Notes under the pieces: generated by a model
Database searches by the model: none
The model's input: the letters and a program-made list of their open reading frames with translations, nothing else
Told to the model about the DNA's origin: nothing
Program-made: the position numbers and the translations under genes
Shown: one piece after another, positions 9,532 through 19,800 of the stretch
How positions within the stretch are numbered: the stretch's first letter is position 1
Layout of the letters: each line of letters opens with the position of its first letter
Assembly (NCBI GenBank): GCA_026770615.1
Contig: MU631407.1
Span: forward strand, 102,047-132,927
Length of the DNA stretch: 30,881 bases
Source: Pavlovales sp. CCMP2436
Taxonomy: Eukaryota > Haptophyta > Pavlovophyceae > Pavlovales
Direction of reading: 5' to 3'

Positions 9532-9651
9532 CGGGGCAAGTAGCGGCCGACGCTCTCTTTGTCGCCCTGTCCGAGGCGGTTCGCCTACGCGTGCACATGG
9601 TCGGGCCGAGCGGCCGCAACTGCGCACACCGGGCGATGGGAGCCGATTCAG
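9532..9651 (+). other. Possible single exon
   Basis: After an acceptor-like CAACAG at 9526-9531 the sequence reads SGQVAADALFVALSEAVRLR, then VHMVGPSGRN, and ends before a TCAG/GTGCTT donor at about 9651. It lies downstream of the ASNSD1-like gene and faintly resembles the helix before the synthetase domain, but no SGGxDS motif follows. It could equally be an isolated exon. Confidence 0.25.
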
Positions 9652-9739
9652 GTGCTTAAAAAAAAAAAAACTTTTATCGTCCCCTGACTTGCAGCCCGAA
9701 GACGTACGGGCATGGCATAAGAAAGTCAGCGCATCGGTC

Positions 9740-10200
9740 GTCTGGAACGGCCAGCGCAGAGAGTGTAACGGCCAGCGCAGAGAGTGTACAGAAGGGATAG
9801 AACGGCGACGGAGTCGGTGACGGTAACGGTAACGGGCTCGGCGAGGGCGTTAAATGCGGGGGTGGGCAGAGCGCGGACACCCCCCCTACCCTACCCTACC
9901 CTACCCTACCCCCCCCTCCCCCCCTCCACACACACACACGACTCAACCCCCCCCCCAGTTGTTTGGCTCGGCGAGAATGTGAAATAAAATAATATTAGAA
10001 TGACGTGCGCTGTATGCGCAGCTTGCCGAACCCTATCTCCTTCCCCCGGCCACGATTCCCAACAAGGGGTCTCTAGCCGGCCGGACAGGGTGACTTAAGA
10101 ATACTCCTCTTAAATGATTATCTTTTTTTGGGGGTGGGAAATGCGGGGGTGGGCAGAGCGCAAACATGCTTGCTGCGCGGACCCCCCCCCCCCCCACACA
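9740..10200. repeat. Tandem and duplicated simple repeats
   Basis: Includes a 21-bp tandem pair (AACGGCCAGCGCAGAGAGTG) at about 9749-9790, a TACCC run at about 9887-9912, and a duplicated block AATGCGGGGGTGGGCAGAGC at 9852 and 10139, each followed by C-rich/CACACA DNA. No gene is seen up to 10440. Confidence 0.7.
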
Positions 10201-10439
10201 GCTCAACCGAAGTGCAGCCGCGTCATTTGTTCCACAATCTCAATCTGTTCCACTGTGTCACCTCGTCTCATGCACATCTTCTCGCAGCTCAACCCAGCGC
10301 TCCTCGTGTCGATTGAGTCTGCTGCGCTCTTGCCCTCTTGCTCGGCGTCGACTTGTTCTCCATCCCTCACTTGCTTCTCTCGAAGTCCAGAAGTCGAGGG
10401 GCGAGACACGCGGCCTGAATCAGCGGCCCGGGAGCTCCG

Positions 10440-13400
10440 ATGGCACAAAACGCGGCGCTCATTCGCCCGAACCCCGCGCGCCCGGCGCCGGTCGAGGTCG
10501 TTGCGAGCTGGTACGGCTACACCAGCTCGAACGCGCTCACTGCATACGAGGTGCTCAACATCTCGCTCGATGCGGTGTCTTCCGAGCCGAGCATCGCAAC
10601 GCTCATCCAGGTGCAGTACCAGACGCTCAGCCGCTGCTTCCAACCCGACCTGTTCTCCGCCACGGGGCTCTGCTTTTCGCGCTGCAAGGAGATCATGCAG
10701 AAGCTCAATGAGGCAAACGAGACCGTCCGCGACGCTACCAGGCGGCGAGACTACAACATATCCATCGACCTCGACGTGCAACACGGCGATGGATCCTATG
10801 GAATGCCTGGCAGCATCAACGTGGCTCTGCTGCAGGGCGCCTACGGTCAGGTCCTCGTGGCGATATCTAAGCTCGGCGACATGGAGTTGAAGTTGCCATC
10901 GATTGTCGTCGTGGGCTACGAATCAGACGGTCCGTGTGGGCACGCTCGCTCGCATGCTATTCTCTTGCAAAATCTCTTGGTCTATTTCGCCACTCATCCC
11001 CCCCCCCNNNNNNNNNNCCCCCCCCTCCATGAAGGCAAGAGCTCGACGCTGGAGCGCCTCGCCATGCGCTCAGCCTTCCCGTGCGGGGTGGAATTCACGA
11101 CCTGAATGCCCATCCACATGAGACTTCGCTTCCGGAGGCACGAGGTAACACTAATAACGTATGCATGGGCAGCAGCGCTTTGGATATAATATATATATAC
11201 ATACATATATACATATTAAAATATATATTAAAAAGCTCATAAAGGCAGCTTCGAGCTCATCAGCGACCAACGCCTGCAGTGGAATTTTTTCCTTTTCTAT
11301 TTGCCATCTCCGCCCTCCGCCCTCTCCCTAACTTCGTCTGCTGTCGGGAATAACAGACCTTACCATAGCAGCGCCGCGTGCGTAGACTTATGTCTATTGA
11401 ATCGCCTGGCCCTATGTAACGTCCGTCACTACCCCTTGTCACTTCCGCCCTGCCCTGTATAGAATGTGGTCGTTGTGAAGCACATCAGAACCGGTGACGA
11501 CGGCCAGCGCGAGGTGCTGCTGACGCACCTGATAGATGTCGTTGATGCCGATCATATCGGTTTGATGATACAGCGAATCATCCTCGAGGCGCACCCGAAT
11601 GAGGACGGGCGGCAGGTTTTCGCCAACGAGCTGATCGAGATCGAGATCCGGGCGCCCAATGGTGAGCTCGCCTCTATCGCGCTCTGCTCGCGAGCGAGCG
11701 CAGTCTGTGCGTGTGCGCTGGCCCGTGCAGGTCCTAAATGGTCTGCACTGCACATACTTCCCATACCCTCCAAACCTAGTACCGGACCTCGACCTCGTGG
11801 ACCTACCTGGCGTCGTCGCCGCTCCGCTGGCAGGTAATACGCTTACTTTATTTCTTCCATTCAAAGCTTGTCGTTAGCTTAACTATACATCTACCCCGTT
11901 TTTAGTACGCCCGCAAGTGCCATCTATATCCCGTCGCTGCCTTTTATAACGCCCACGAGCCGGTCTGCCTGCTGCTGTTTCCCGCCCGCTAAGCATTATT
12001 ATGCATGTCAGTTAAAAGTAGGTTTATATATATGTGTGTGTCTGCATATCTAAATTACACGTAACACCCGTTATTACCATGCATGTATAACCCTAATCAC
12101 CACCGTATAGTCCACCGGGCGACGGCGGACCTGGTACGCTCATACATCCGCAACGAGAACTGCCTCGTGCTATGCATTCTCCCGTCGGGGGTTGCTACAC
12201 TGCGTGGCTCGCCCATCCTGACAATCATGGATGAGGTGGCGACGAGCTCGCCCACGCTCTGGGAGCGCACAATTGTCATCCTGACGAAGGTGATGTTTGT
12301 CCCACAGCCGAAATTGTATTAACTCATACGCATTTTCGGGGGGGAGGAGTGGGTGGCGACCTCAATTTTGTGCTGAATTAGTTAAACCCATGTCCGAATC
12401 AGCAACTTACGGCAGGGACGGTATCCGTGTGCTCTGCAAAGGTCCCTTGATCCGAGTGTTTCTCAACGCTTGGGTCCGGTGGAGACCTGTCAGGGAATGG
12501 ACGTATTTCTAGATATTTTCACACTCAACTGTACCGTATCCCCCTATCAATATCAAGGTCAGCACGGGCAATAAGAATCCGTGACGTTAAAAACTTGAGC
12601 CACGTTTTTTGTGCGCTTCAATATAGTACTTTAAGCCAATGTAAAGCATTGTTTGTATGCAATTTGCTAAGTAGCTGAGTCTCAACCCCAATTTGCCATT
12701 ATACTTGTTGCCCGCAACCCCCTTTAAAAAGGTCGACACGGGCGACCGCGCGCGACTCGCGAACCGCCTCCGCCCGGGCGCAGGCGAGCTGGCGGGCATT
12801 CTGGCGCGGCAGATCGTGCCCGTGATCAACCGCTCAGTGGGGGACCCACGGAGCATCATCGACGCACTCGAGGACGAGCGGCGCTGCTTCCGCGACTGGT
12901 ATTGTTCTTGTTATTCTTTTTGTGTGCGTCTTCATATTACTATTACGATATCCATGGTATTTGTTATTGTAATATTAACATTGTAATAGCAGTTATTATT
13001 AGATATAGATATATGCTGCTGGCTCTACATCAGGAGGCTACCTTCGGTGGCTTGCCCCATGAGCGCACGACCGCGGCGAATCAGCAGACTGGCTGACAGC
13101 GCCCACCCACTCAACCCACCCACCCTTCATCACCCCCAATTCTTACCAGGTGCGCCGACTCCCAAAGCACATTCAACCGGGCCGACATGGGGGTTGACGG
13201 CATGCTCTCGCACCTAGAGCGCATCTTCATTTTGAAGCGCAAGCCGCGCGCAGCAAGGTCTCGGCCGGGCATCATTCCCGGAGACTTGGGCATGCGGTGG
13301 ACGCATGCCCGCGGCGCGCTACTACGCGCGCCCCCTTCTGCGCGCGAGCCGCGCGCAGCGAGGCCCCGGGCAAGCTCGACGCTTCCCGGATGTGCTGCCG

Positions 13401-15773
13401 ACGCGCAAGCCGCGCGCAGCAAGGTCTCGGCCGGGCATCATTCCCGGAGACCTGGGCATGCGGTGGACGCATGCCCGAGGCGCGCTGCAACGCGCGCCCC
13501 CTCCTGCGCGCAAGCCGCGCGCAGCGAGGTCCTGGGCAAGCTCGCCGCTTCCCGGATGTGCTGCCGACGCGCAAGCCGCGCGCAGCAATGTCTCGGCCGG
13601 GCATCATTCCCCGAGACCTGGGCATGCGGTGAACGCATGCCAGCGGCGCGCTGCTACGCGCGCCCCCTCCTGCGCGCAAGCCGCGCGCAGCGAGGTCCCG
13701 GGCAAGCTCGCCGCTTCCCGGATGTGCTGCCGACGCGCAAGCCGCGCGCAGCAATGTCTCGGCCGGGCATCATTCCCCGAGACCTGGGCATGCGGTGAAC
13801 GCATGCAGCGTGTGGGTTCCGCAACAGGTGGCTAAGGTATGTATGCAACCTCGTGTTTCCGCATTTCTTGTCATAACTATTTTCAATGTGCCTTTCTCAA
13901 TGTTCGCGTCCCTCTGTAATTACCACGTCAGCATAGCACACTTCTAGCTACCCAGAAATGTACAATAAAAACCGCAAGCGAGGAAGAATACCTAGCGTGA
14001 GTCTTCCTTGCCTACAAATTTGTTTACAATATGTGTCCGGACACACAGCGGGCGTAAGACTACGAACACTGCCACTTCTACCGCTGTGATCGCAGCCCAC
14101 GCCCGGATGCCTTCTTCATCGTCTGCGCCTGGGCGCCTGCCATTTTGTGCGCCCGTATTACCTTATATATTACTGATCGGGATTTAAGCTACTGACTGTT
14201 TTGAACATTGTGGTGGTCTGAGCACTGCGTCGCCTATTATATTAATGTAGGGGGGTTCGGGCTAGCGGTACATTTCAAGTTCAAGTCAGGCTGATCTTAG
14301 CGCTCCGACGCAGGCTCCTACGCGCTACGCCGAAGTGGGGAGCTGGTGAAGTGGTGGATGTTTCGGGCCTATTACATATTTTTAGCGTGTGTATTATTAG
14401 CGGCTCAGCATGGTTCAACAGGTGGTGTTACATATATGCCTTTGACACACCGCAACCATGCGTGATACCCGTCACAGCCCTATGCCTATCCTCTGCAGCT
14501 GAGTGAGCGGGCGGGGCGCGTGGTGACGGAGCTCAAGGGACTCGGGCAGGACCCCGCCGAGCTCAGCGCGGATGTGCTGGTGCGCGCGGTGGCCGAGGCG
14601 GCGCGCTGCGCCATGCTCCGGGTGATCATCAGCAACCAGATAGCAGAGCAGGGGGGAGAGGGGGGAATGTTCAGCCGAGCTCCGTCTAGCGTACCACTCG
14701 CTGAGCGCTGGGACTAGGTCGACAGCTGTGACTACGCCCACAGAAAGGGCGCCGGAGCAGGTCGCTGGCTAACATACGATCGCGCCCAGTTCGTTGCGGA
14801 GTGCCGGAAGATGTGCGAGAAGAAGTTCGTCGGTGTACCGCAATTCCTCGACCAGAGATCCGGATCTGGGACTCGTTTCGTCGACACCCGCCCTCTGAAA
14901 AAAGAATGGGCCACGAGCTACTTTCTTGACAATGATCTCGCACCGGGCATCGCGGGGCTCGTCCGTGGCGCTCTCGGCGATGCGTTCTCCGAGTTCGTAG
15001 GCTTTGACGAGCACGCGCTGGTCCTCCGGCGCTTTGGAAGCCTCAAGGAGCAGCTCATAGGCCGCGTCGACTCTGCGCTGGAGCAAGATACGGCGCGCCT
15101 GCGTGAGCTCCTGCGCCACCGCGCCGAGCTGGTCTGCGCGTTGAATGTCCATGGGAAACCACCGGACCCTGGTCTGCGCGGTGAGTATCCGGACCTGGCG
15201 GTGAAGCACTTCATTGTGCAGGTGTGAGTTAAATATTTCCCCTGTTCTTCTGTATGCCGTATGTAACTTGGTTCACCTATTACGAGGGGAGTAGATATTA
15301 TATCTACTCCCCTGCTACTACTCAATGTTAACATTATTCAGCAGTGTTTATATACCATTTTTTTTTTTTTTAGCTGTGTAAAATTTACGCAAAGTTAGGA
15401 TGATCATTGCCTTGAAAATAGAGCCCGTCATACCACTCACGACTAAAGAGAACACTACTGATCCGGCCTGCTGTACCCCGCCCGCTAAGCAGTATGTATA
15501 ATTTGTATGTGTTTGTTTGCGCAGCACGTCCTTTTCCCCTTCGTCCAGCTGGGGGACAGCCACATCCTCTTCAGCCGCAGTGGCTTGCTGCAGCCCACCG
15601 AGGAGGACGCGGAAACCGCGAGGATGCGGCTTGAGCTTTCGAAGCAGAAGGACAACATCGCCCGGGCGATCTGTGTGCTCGAGGAGGTGCGCACCCATGC
15701 ATTTCAGGACATTGGGGATGGGGGGAGGGGGGCTTTGCTTTGCTTTGCTTTGCTAAATGATTGGTGGTTTTGA
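10440..15773 (+). CDS. J-like domain / dynamin-family GTPase fusion, with two in-frame stops
   Basis: Dynamins are large GTPases that remodel membranes. My model has exons 10440-10929, 11035-11144, 11463-11661, 11780-11833, 12111-12289, 12732-12898, 13150 to a donor I could not fix (about 13260 or beyond), 14499-15221 and 15525-15773; splice phases agree except at the unfixed join. Residues 35-107 resemble a J domain (AYEVLN, then helix II with QPD at 68-70 in place of HPD, then LNEANETVRDATRRRDYN). A linker (LLQGAYGQVLVAISKL, MELKLPSIVVVG) leads into the GTPase: P-loop GYESDGKSS (159-167, split by an intron), switch VPDLDLVDLPG (267-277), and TKVD (343-346) across an exon join. The stalk is encoded from LSERAGRVVTELKGLG onward, and a GED-like C-terminus at 15525-15686 reads LQPTEEDAETARMRLELSKQ. 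TGA at 11103-11105 falls where dynamins have Arg in the TR(C/M)P region, and TAG is at 14715-14717. Both may be real lesions or assembly errors. The 3' end at 15773 is the simplest reading. Confidence 0.82.
11008..11017. other. Assembly gap (10 N)
   Basis: Ten Ns sit between C runs inside the intron that splits the dynamin P-loop codon. The true gap size is unknown. Confidence 0.95.
12474..12528 (+). repeat. Short dispersed repeat R4, copy 2
   Basis: Lies in a dynamin intron and matches 3541-3595: GTCCGGTGGAGACCTGTCAG, then ATGGACGTATTTCTAGATAT. The complement of its start is at 29840-29860. Confidence 0.6.
12554..12724 (+). mobile_element. 166-bp MITE family, degenerate copy 1
   Basis: Keeps the family order: left end with GGGCAATAAGAA, then a TTTTTTGTGC stretch, GCATTGTTTGTATG, AATTTGCTAAG and a right end with TTGCCCGCAACCCCC. 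Both termini are eroded. It lies in a dynamin intron, and its right end is about 7 bp from the AG acceptor of the exon starting at 12732. Confidence 0.75.
13245..13806 (+). repeat. 166-bp GC-rich tandem array, about 3.4 copies
   Basis: Units start at 13245, 13411, 13577 and 13743, exactly 166 bp apart, each with CGCGCGCAGCAA(G/T)GTCTCG. Every unit holds self-complementary words: GGGCATGCGGTGGACGCATG with CCC, GGCGCGCTACTACGCGCGCC, and CTGCGCGCAAGCCGCGCGCA. The array begins inside or right at the end of the dynamin exon at 13150, so exon sequence may have been included in the amplification. It is open in several frames simply because it is GC-rich; 166 is not a multiple of three. Confidence 0.93.
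13860..14240. other. Dynamin intron, no feature recognised
   Basis: AT-richer DNA between the tandem array and the exon at 14499. A GGTGGCTAAG/GTATGT word at 13826-13841 looks like a tiny exon, but its phase does not fit. Confidence 0.4.
14250..14333 (+). repeat. Dispersed repeat R3, copy B
   Basis: Reads TAGGGGGGTTCGGGCTAGCG, then TTTCAAGTTCAAGTCAGGCT, GATCTTAGCGCTCCGACGCA and GGCTCCTACGCGCTACGCCG. It lies in a dynamin intron and gives the fullest view of the family. Confidence 0.65.
15726..15752 (+). repeat. CTTTG pentanucleotide run
   Basis: GGGGGAGGGGGG followed by repeated CTTTG directly after the dynamin GED-like segment, within the presumed last codons. The final residues of that protein model are therefore doubtful. 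Confidence 0.8.
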
Positions 15774-15889
15774 TTGTTCTCGCGTTTGTCGCTTGTTATT
15801 ATATTGTTGCATTGCAGTTGTCCTTTGTTGTATTTCTTTGCTAATATTTTATACGCAGAATATGCGTAATAATACTTGTCGATGTGTAA

Positions 15890-15988
15890 CAAATTTCGCT
15901 CATTCGACCTCTCATCGACTCCGATTCATAACGACGTCGCTTTGGTAAGTGAATCCGCCGTGCCCGCAGGTACCTCCAACTACGCCTA
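15890..15988 (-). repeat. Dispersed repeat R2, copy c (interrupted by a MITE)
   Basis: Matches the complement of 24335-24455: ATAACGACGTCGCT, GTGAATCCGCCGTGCCCGCA and GGTACCTCCAACTACGCC. The repeat resumes after the MITE at 16155 with TATGCGCTGAAGGCCCACCA, so the MITE is nested inside it. Confidence 0.75.
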
Positions 15989-16154
15989 CAGGGGTTCATG
16001 GGGAATAAGAAAGTATTACGTTAAGAAACTGAGCCTTGTTTTTTGTGCCCTTCGATAGTAATTTAAACAAAATTTAACTATTGCGTATATTCAGTTTGCT
16101 AAGAAACTGAGCCTCAGTTTCAAAATCGCCCTTCTTAATGCTCGCGACCCCCTG
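15989..16154 (+). mobile_element. 166-bp MITE, copy 2
   Basis: Flanked by TA on both sides (15987-15988 and 16155-16156). Its ends are CAGGGG and CCCCTG, with inner inverted words GGAATAAGAA / TTCTTAATGC. Two direct TAAGAAACTGAGCCT words lie inside. No coding capacity. It interrupts an R2 repeat whose uninterrupted relatives are at 5106 and 24335. Confidence 0.88.
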
Positions 16155-16179
16155 TATGCGCTGAAGGCCCACCACTGAT

Positions 16180-16590
16180 AAAATTCACTTTGTTGTGGGG
16201 AACATAGGTGCGCACCCAGGCCGCCAGTCGTGGCGCAGCATTATTGAGCGCCACTATGCTGGAACTGTCCGGCTAGGCGCCTGCACATCGAAGCGACAGG
16301 AATGAGTGGAGATGAAGCGTGTCCACCTCTACGCGCACTTGTTTGGCCTGCATCTCGCTTGTCCCTCGTGGGGGTACTTCGCGTACAGTGTTTGCGTGTG
16401 CATGTGTGCGTGTGTGAGTGGGGATGGGGAAGGGTGGAGCCTATAGCCTCGGCTACGACTCACGCCTTGACCTCACTCATCCGCAAACACTGTGTGTTAA
16501 TAAATAAATAGTGAGAACTTATTAGTTGGGAACTAGTTACGAATACTCTAGTTTATATAATTTATTTAAAGATCCCTCTGAGAAAGTATG
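16180..16590. other. Intergenic, no gene recognised
   Basis: Contains a TGTGTG-rich stretch at about 16390-16420 and a TTAATAAATAAATAG stretch near 16497. No protein-like ORF is seen. Confidence 0.45.
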
Positions 16591-16596
16591 AACCGG

Positions 16597-16885
16597 GTAC
16601 TACCGCCCACGCCCGCCACACGCTTGCGAGGCACGCAAGCGGCGCACTGCTGCGCGCTGCAACCGCCGCCATGCTCAAACACTGAGCGGTTCGCAACTGA
16701 TCAGCGCTGGGTTCAGTACCCGAAATTAATCCGGGGGCGAAAAACGGAGCCTCGCTCAGCTGAGCTTGGCGGTTGCGAAGGCCGTCGCCGCATTGACGCA
16801 CTTGGCCATCTCCGTGGCGTCGCGCGACGCGCCCTACAAGTATAATCAGAATAAAAAGTATTCGCAATAAAATTGGTATTAGTAA
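16597..16885 (-). repeat. AlaRS 3' end segment, resident copy of the duplication
   Basis: Counterpart of 4126-4400. It is continuous with the upstream AlaRS exons, so I take it as the original copy. Besides the exon it includes the 3' flank and some intron. Confidence 0.85.
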
Positions 16886-19800
16886 CTATCGGATGAGTGT
16901 TATTGTTGTTGCTGGTGATTTATTTTGGTATCTTATTTGGATTTGTATATAAGTATCAGTTTATTACCTGCGCCCGTTGCGCGTTGCCGCCGCCCTTGCC
17001 GCCGGCCGGCGCGATGGCGTCAACCATCCATTCCTTGGCCGACAGCGCGGGGTCGGACGAGAGCGCCACTACGGCGAGCGCGGCCTTGCTCGCGGCGAAC
17101 AGCAGCAGCGCCTGCGTTATGATGATATCGCGCAGGAGAATATTAAGTTAAAAAAAGTCACAAAAAATCAGCTTTACGGTGGAATACCGCGTGACGTCGC
17201 ATGTAGGAACCAAGCGTAAGAATTAGCATTATTAGTTTCATAACTTTTCTTGTATTTTATACTAATGCTACAGTCTCGAATTCAATTTTAGCACGATTTT
17301 GCCGTTTCGTTTTTTCTGGTCGTTATACAGGCATTGGCTCAGGTCACCCCCGGACAGCTCTCAAGTGGGCGAAGACCATTCAACCGGGTTGCGAGGATTC
17401 CTGAAGGGTTATGCCAAAATTTGAAGTGTTTATTGATCGGTCTCGACGAGCTCTATTTTAAATATATTTCAAAATCTCTTTAAGTCTTCATAAGCGGGCT
17501 AAGGATCAATAACTAACGCGCGCCGATTTTAAACATGTTTTGAACCGTTTTTAAAACCCTTCCATCGCTCTGGATCGGTCCAGACTCGCAGCATCCGCCC
17601 GCCGCGATGTCGCTCCGCTGGCCGGAGCCGCTCGAAGTGCTCGTCGGCACAAGCGTTGATGACCTCCTGGTGCGCTTGCGCAAGGTGGACAATGTCTTCT
17701 CTGCGGAGACGGGGGGGCGCGCAGGCGCGCGCGAGTACGTCCAGGTGTCGCTCGGCTGCTGCAGGGCGGTGGACCCAACGAAGCGGATGCAGCTCAAGTG
17801 CAATACCTCGACTTCGCGTCCGTTGCTGCAGCATACGATCGTGCAGCTCGTTAACGAGCTGCTCGCAACGCACCGCTGCCGGGCGCAGCTCGAGCCCGAG
17901 CCTGCGCCGCCCGAGCCGGTGCCGCCCGAACTGCTGCCGCGCTTGTCGCGCGCGCGCTCGGAGCCGGTCGGGCCTCCGCCGCTGTCGCGGGCGCGCACCG
18001 AGGATGACGCAGGCGACATCTGGAAGACGTGGGATGTGCGTGATTTCAAGCGGCAAGAACAAACGTGGCGAGCGCGCGATGATGTGCCGATCGATGCAGG
18101 CAACGTTGGCGACGTGTGCGACGCGCGGCAGCGCAGAGTTGGGCTTAACCACTTGCGCACGGGTGTGCTCGCATCGCTGCATTACCACGCCGCCGGCTCG
18201 GCTGAGCGCGTTGTCGATCTCATAGTCGGTGCTGTGACGTCGTTCGGCGTCGGCGAGCGAGTCCTCGAGAGGCTCGAGGCGCTCGTGCCCGAGCGCGCGG
18301 CTAGTGGAGACGACGCGGCGGAGACTGCGCTCTACATGGTGTCGCGGGCGCGCGAGGCCCTCTCCGAGCTCAAGGAGTGCCAGACGGAGGCGCAGCGCGG
18401 CGAGTACTACGCCGCGCTCTGCAAACTCTCGCCAGAGGCGGTGGTCGAGCGAGAGACTGGAGGCATGGGGCGGCGGGTGAAGGCTGCGCTCGGCCTGCAC
18501 CGATCGAACGCAGTGTTCGACGAATGCCGAAAGATCCGCGCAGCTTTTGACGCCTCGGTCCGGCGCAAGGGGGAGCCGATCGCTTTGAGCGATAGCGTGC
18601 TAACGCGGAGCTCCACAGTCGCGGGTGTGGTGCGCGAGCCACGCCCCGATTCCTCTTGCACTGTCGAGTACACGGCGGAGGGCGTGAGCACGCTGATTGC
18701 GTACAAGCACGCTGGCCCCCCGACAAAGGGTGTGCGCTCTGCTGCCGCGCCGATCGGCGCGCCCGCCGAGGAAGCCACAGTGGCCGGGACGTCTGGACGG
18801 GCTGCTGGGGTCAGTGGGACTCGTCAGTTCGCGGCCCTCCGGCGACCACCTATTCGGCTAGCGCCTTCTACGCGCGCCGAGCGGAAAGACAAGCTTTCCG
18901 CTGCTGACGTGGCCAAAGTACACGCCTTCTTCTACGACAACGGTGCCTCAGCCCGTGCACGCGCGACCGCGTGAGAAGGCGCGTCGGCCTCAACCTTTGG
19001 CAAGTCGCGCAGGCGCTGGTCGCGATGCAGACTATGGACGCAATCTTCTCGCAGTTCCAGACCGAGAACGTCCTCTGCGGCACGGCGCTCAGCTAATTCA
19101 ACCTTTAAAAAGCTCGCGCCGTGGAACCTCCGGCGCATCAAATGCGAGACATGTTTGTGCCGTACTTGCGAACAGTACAAATGCTATCACGACGCAATGG
19201 ACACGGTGCCCGCCATCTTCTCCCTCCCAGACGCAACGCCCGCCGCATCGCCCGCTGCGGAAGCGCCTGCAGCAGCAAACGCATCACCCGCTGTGGGAGC
19301 GCCCGCCGCAGCACCTGCATCGCTCGCGGCTGATGCGCCAGCTGCCTCGCTTGGCAATGCTTGCTCAGACTACTCGAGCAAAGTCAGCCGCCTGCTCGAA
19401 TTCTGCAGGCTCGAGTCCAAGCGCGAACAGGTAATCTCCTTTGTGTGTGTGTTCAGTGTGTGTTGGAGGAGGGGGCGGGGGGGGGGGGGGGGGGTTCTGA
19501 CTCTGTTATGCTATACTATACTTTTATGTGCAGTATCTACGGTGTGGATTATTTATTACATTATATGCTTTTCGAATAACTACGATAGCTATGTCTTCTT
19601 CGTCGTCGTCTTCTTCTTCTATATTGCGATTGTTCTTAACTTGTTATTTGTATATATTCTAATTGTTATCTTGATTTTATATTTGATCGGGCCGACTCCC
19701 TCGTGTGCGGCGGGTGCGTTGCGGAGGCGGCCGAGGCCTGCGTCAACAACACGTGTTCGAGCAGCGGGTTTGGGGCACTTTGGAGCAGCCCGGTCGATGG

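Noticed and set aside
8506..9627. 373-codon - strand ORF across the CA repeat
   Set aside because: Its translation is Val/Cys runs from a dinucleotide repeat plus Ser/Pro/Gly/Glu runs from the TCCCGGACTC tandem. No domain or splice context was found.
9887..9912. TACCC repeats as an interstitial telomere
   Set aside because: The unit is GGGTA on the other strand, not TTAGGG or TTTAGGG, and it sits among C and CA runs.
12902..13096. Coding exon reading EATFGGLPHERTTAANQQTG
   Set aside because: Phase shows that the dynamin exon ending at 12898 joins the one at 13150 directly (RDW-CADSQSTFNRADMG), so this lies in an intron.
13187..13835. Long ORFs on both strands of the 13.2-13.8 kb array
   Set aside because: They are open in several frames at once because the 166-bp units are GC-rich. 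Past the start of the array the translations are Arg/Ala/Pro repeats, not dynamin.
13829..13837. Nine-base micro-exon GTGGCTAAG in the dynamin gene
   Set aside because: With flanking phases it would create a stop at the next exon, so splice-like words alone are not enough.
16562..16867. tRNA-derived SINE at 4126 and 16597
   Set aside because: The repeated segment is explained by the AlaRS terminal exon and its flanks. The GGTTCGCAACT word is in only one copy.
17529..18500. 323-codon - strand ORF opposite the transposase
   Set aside because: Arg/Ala/His-rich shadow of the GC-rich + strand gene, whose own translation is far more protein-like and lies inside inverted terminal repeats.
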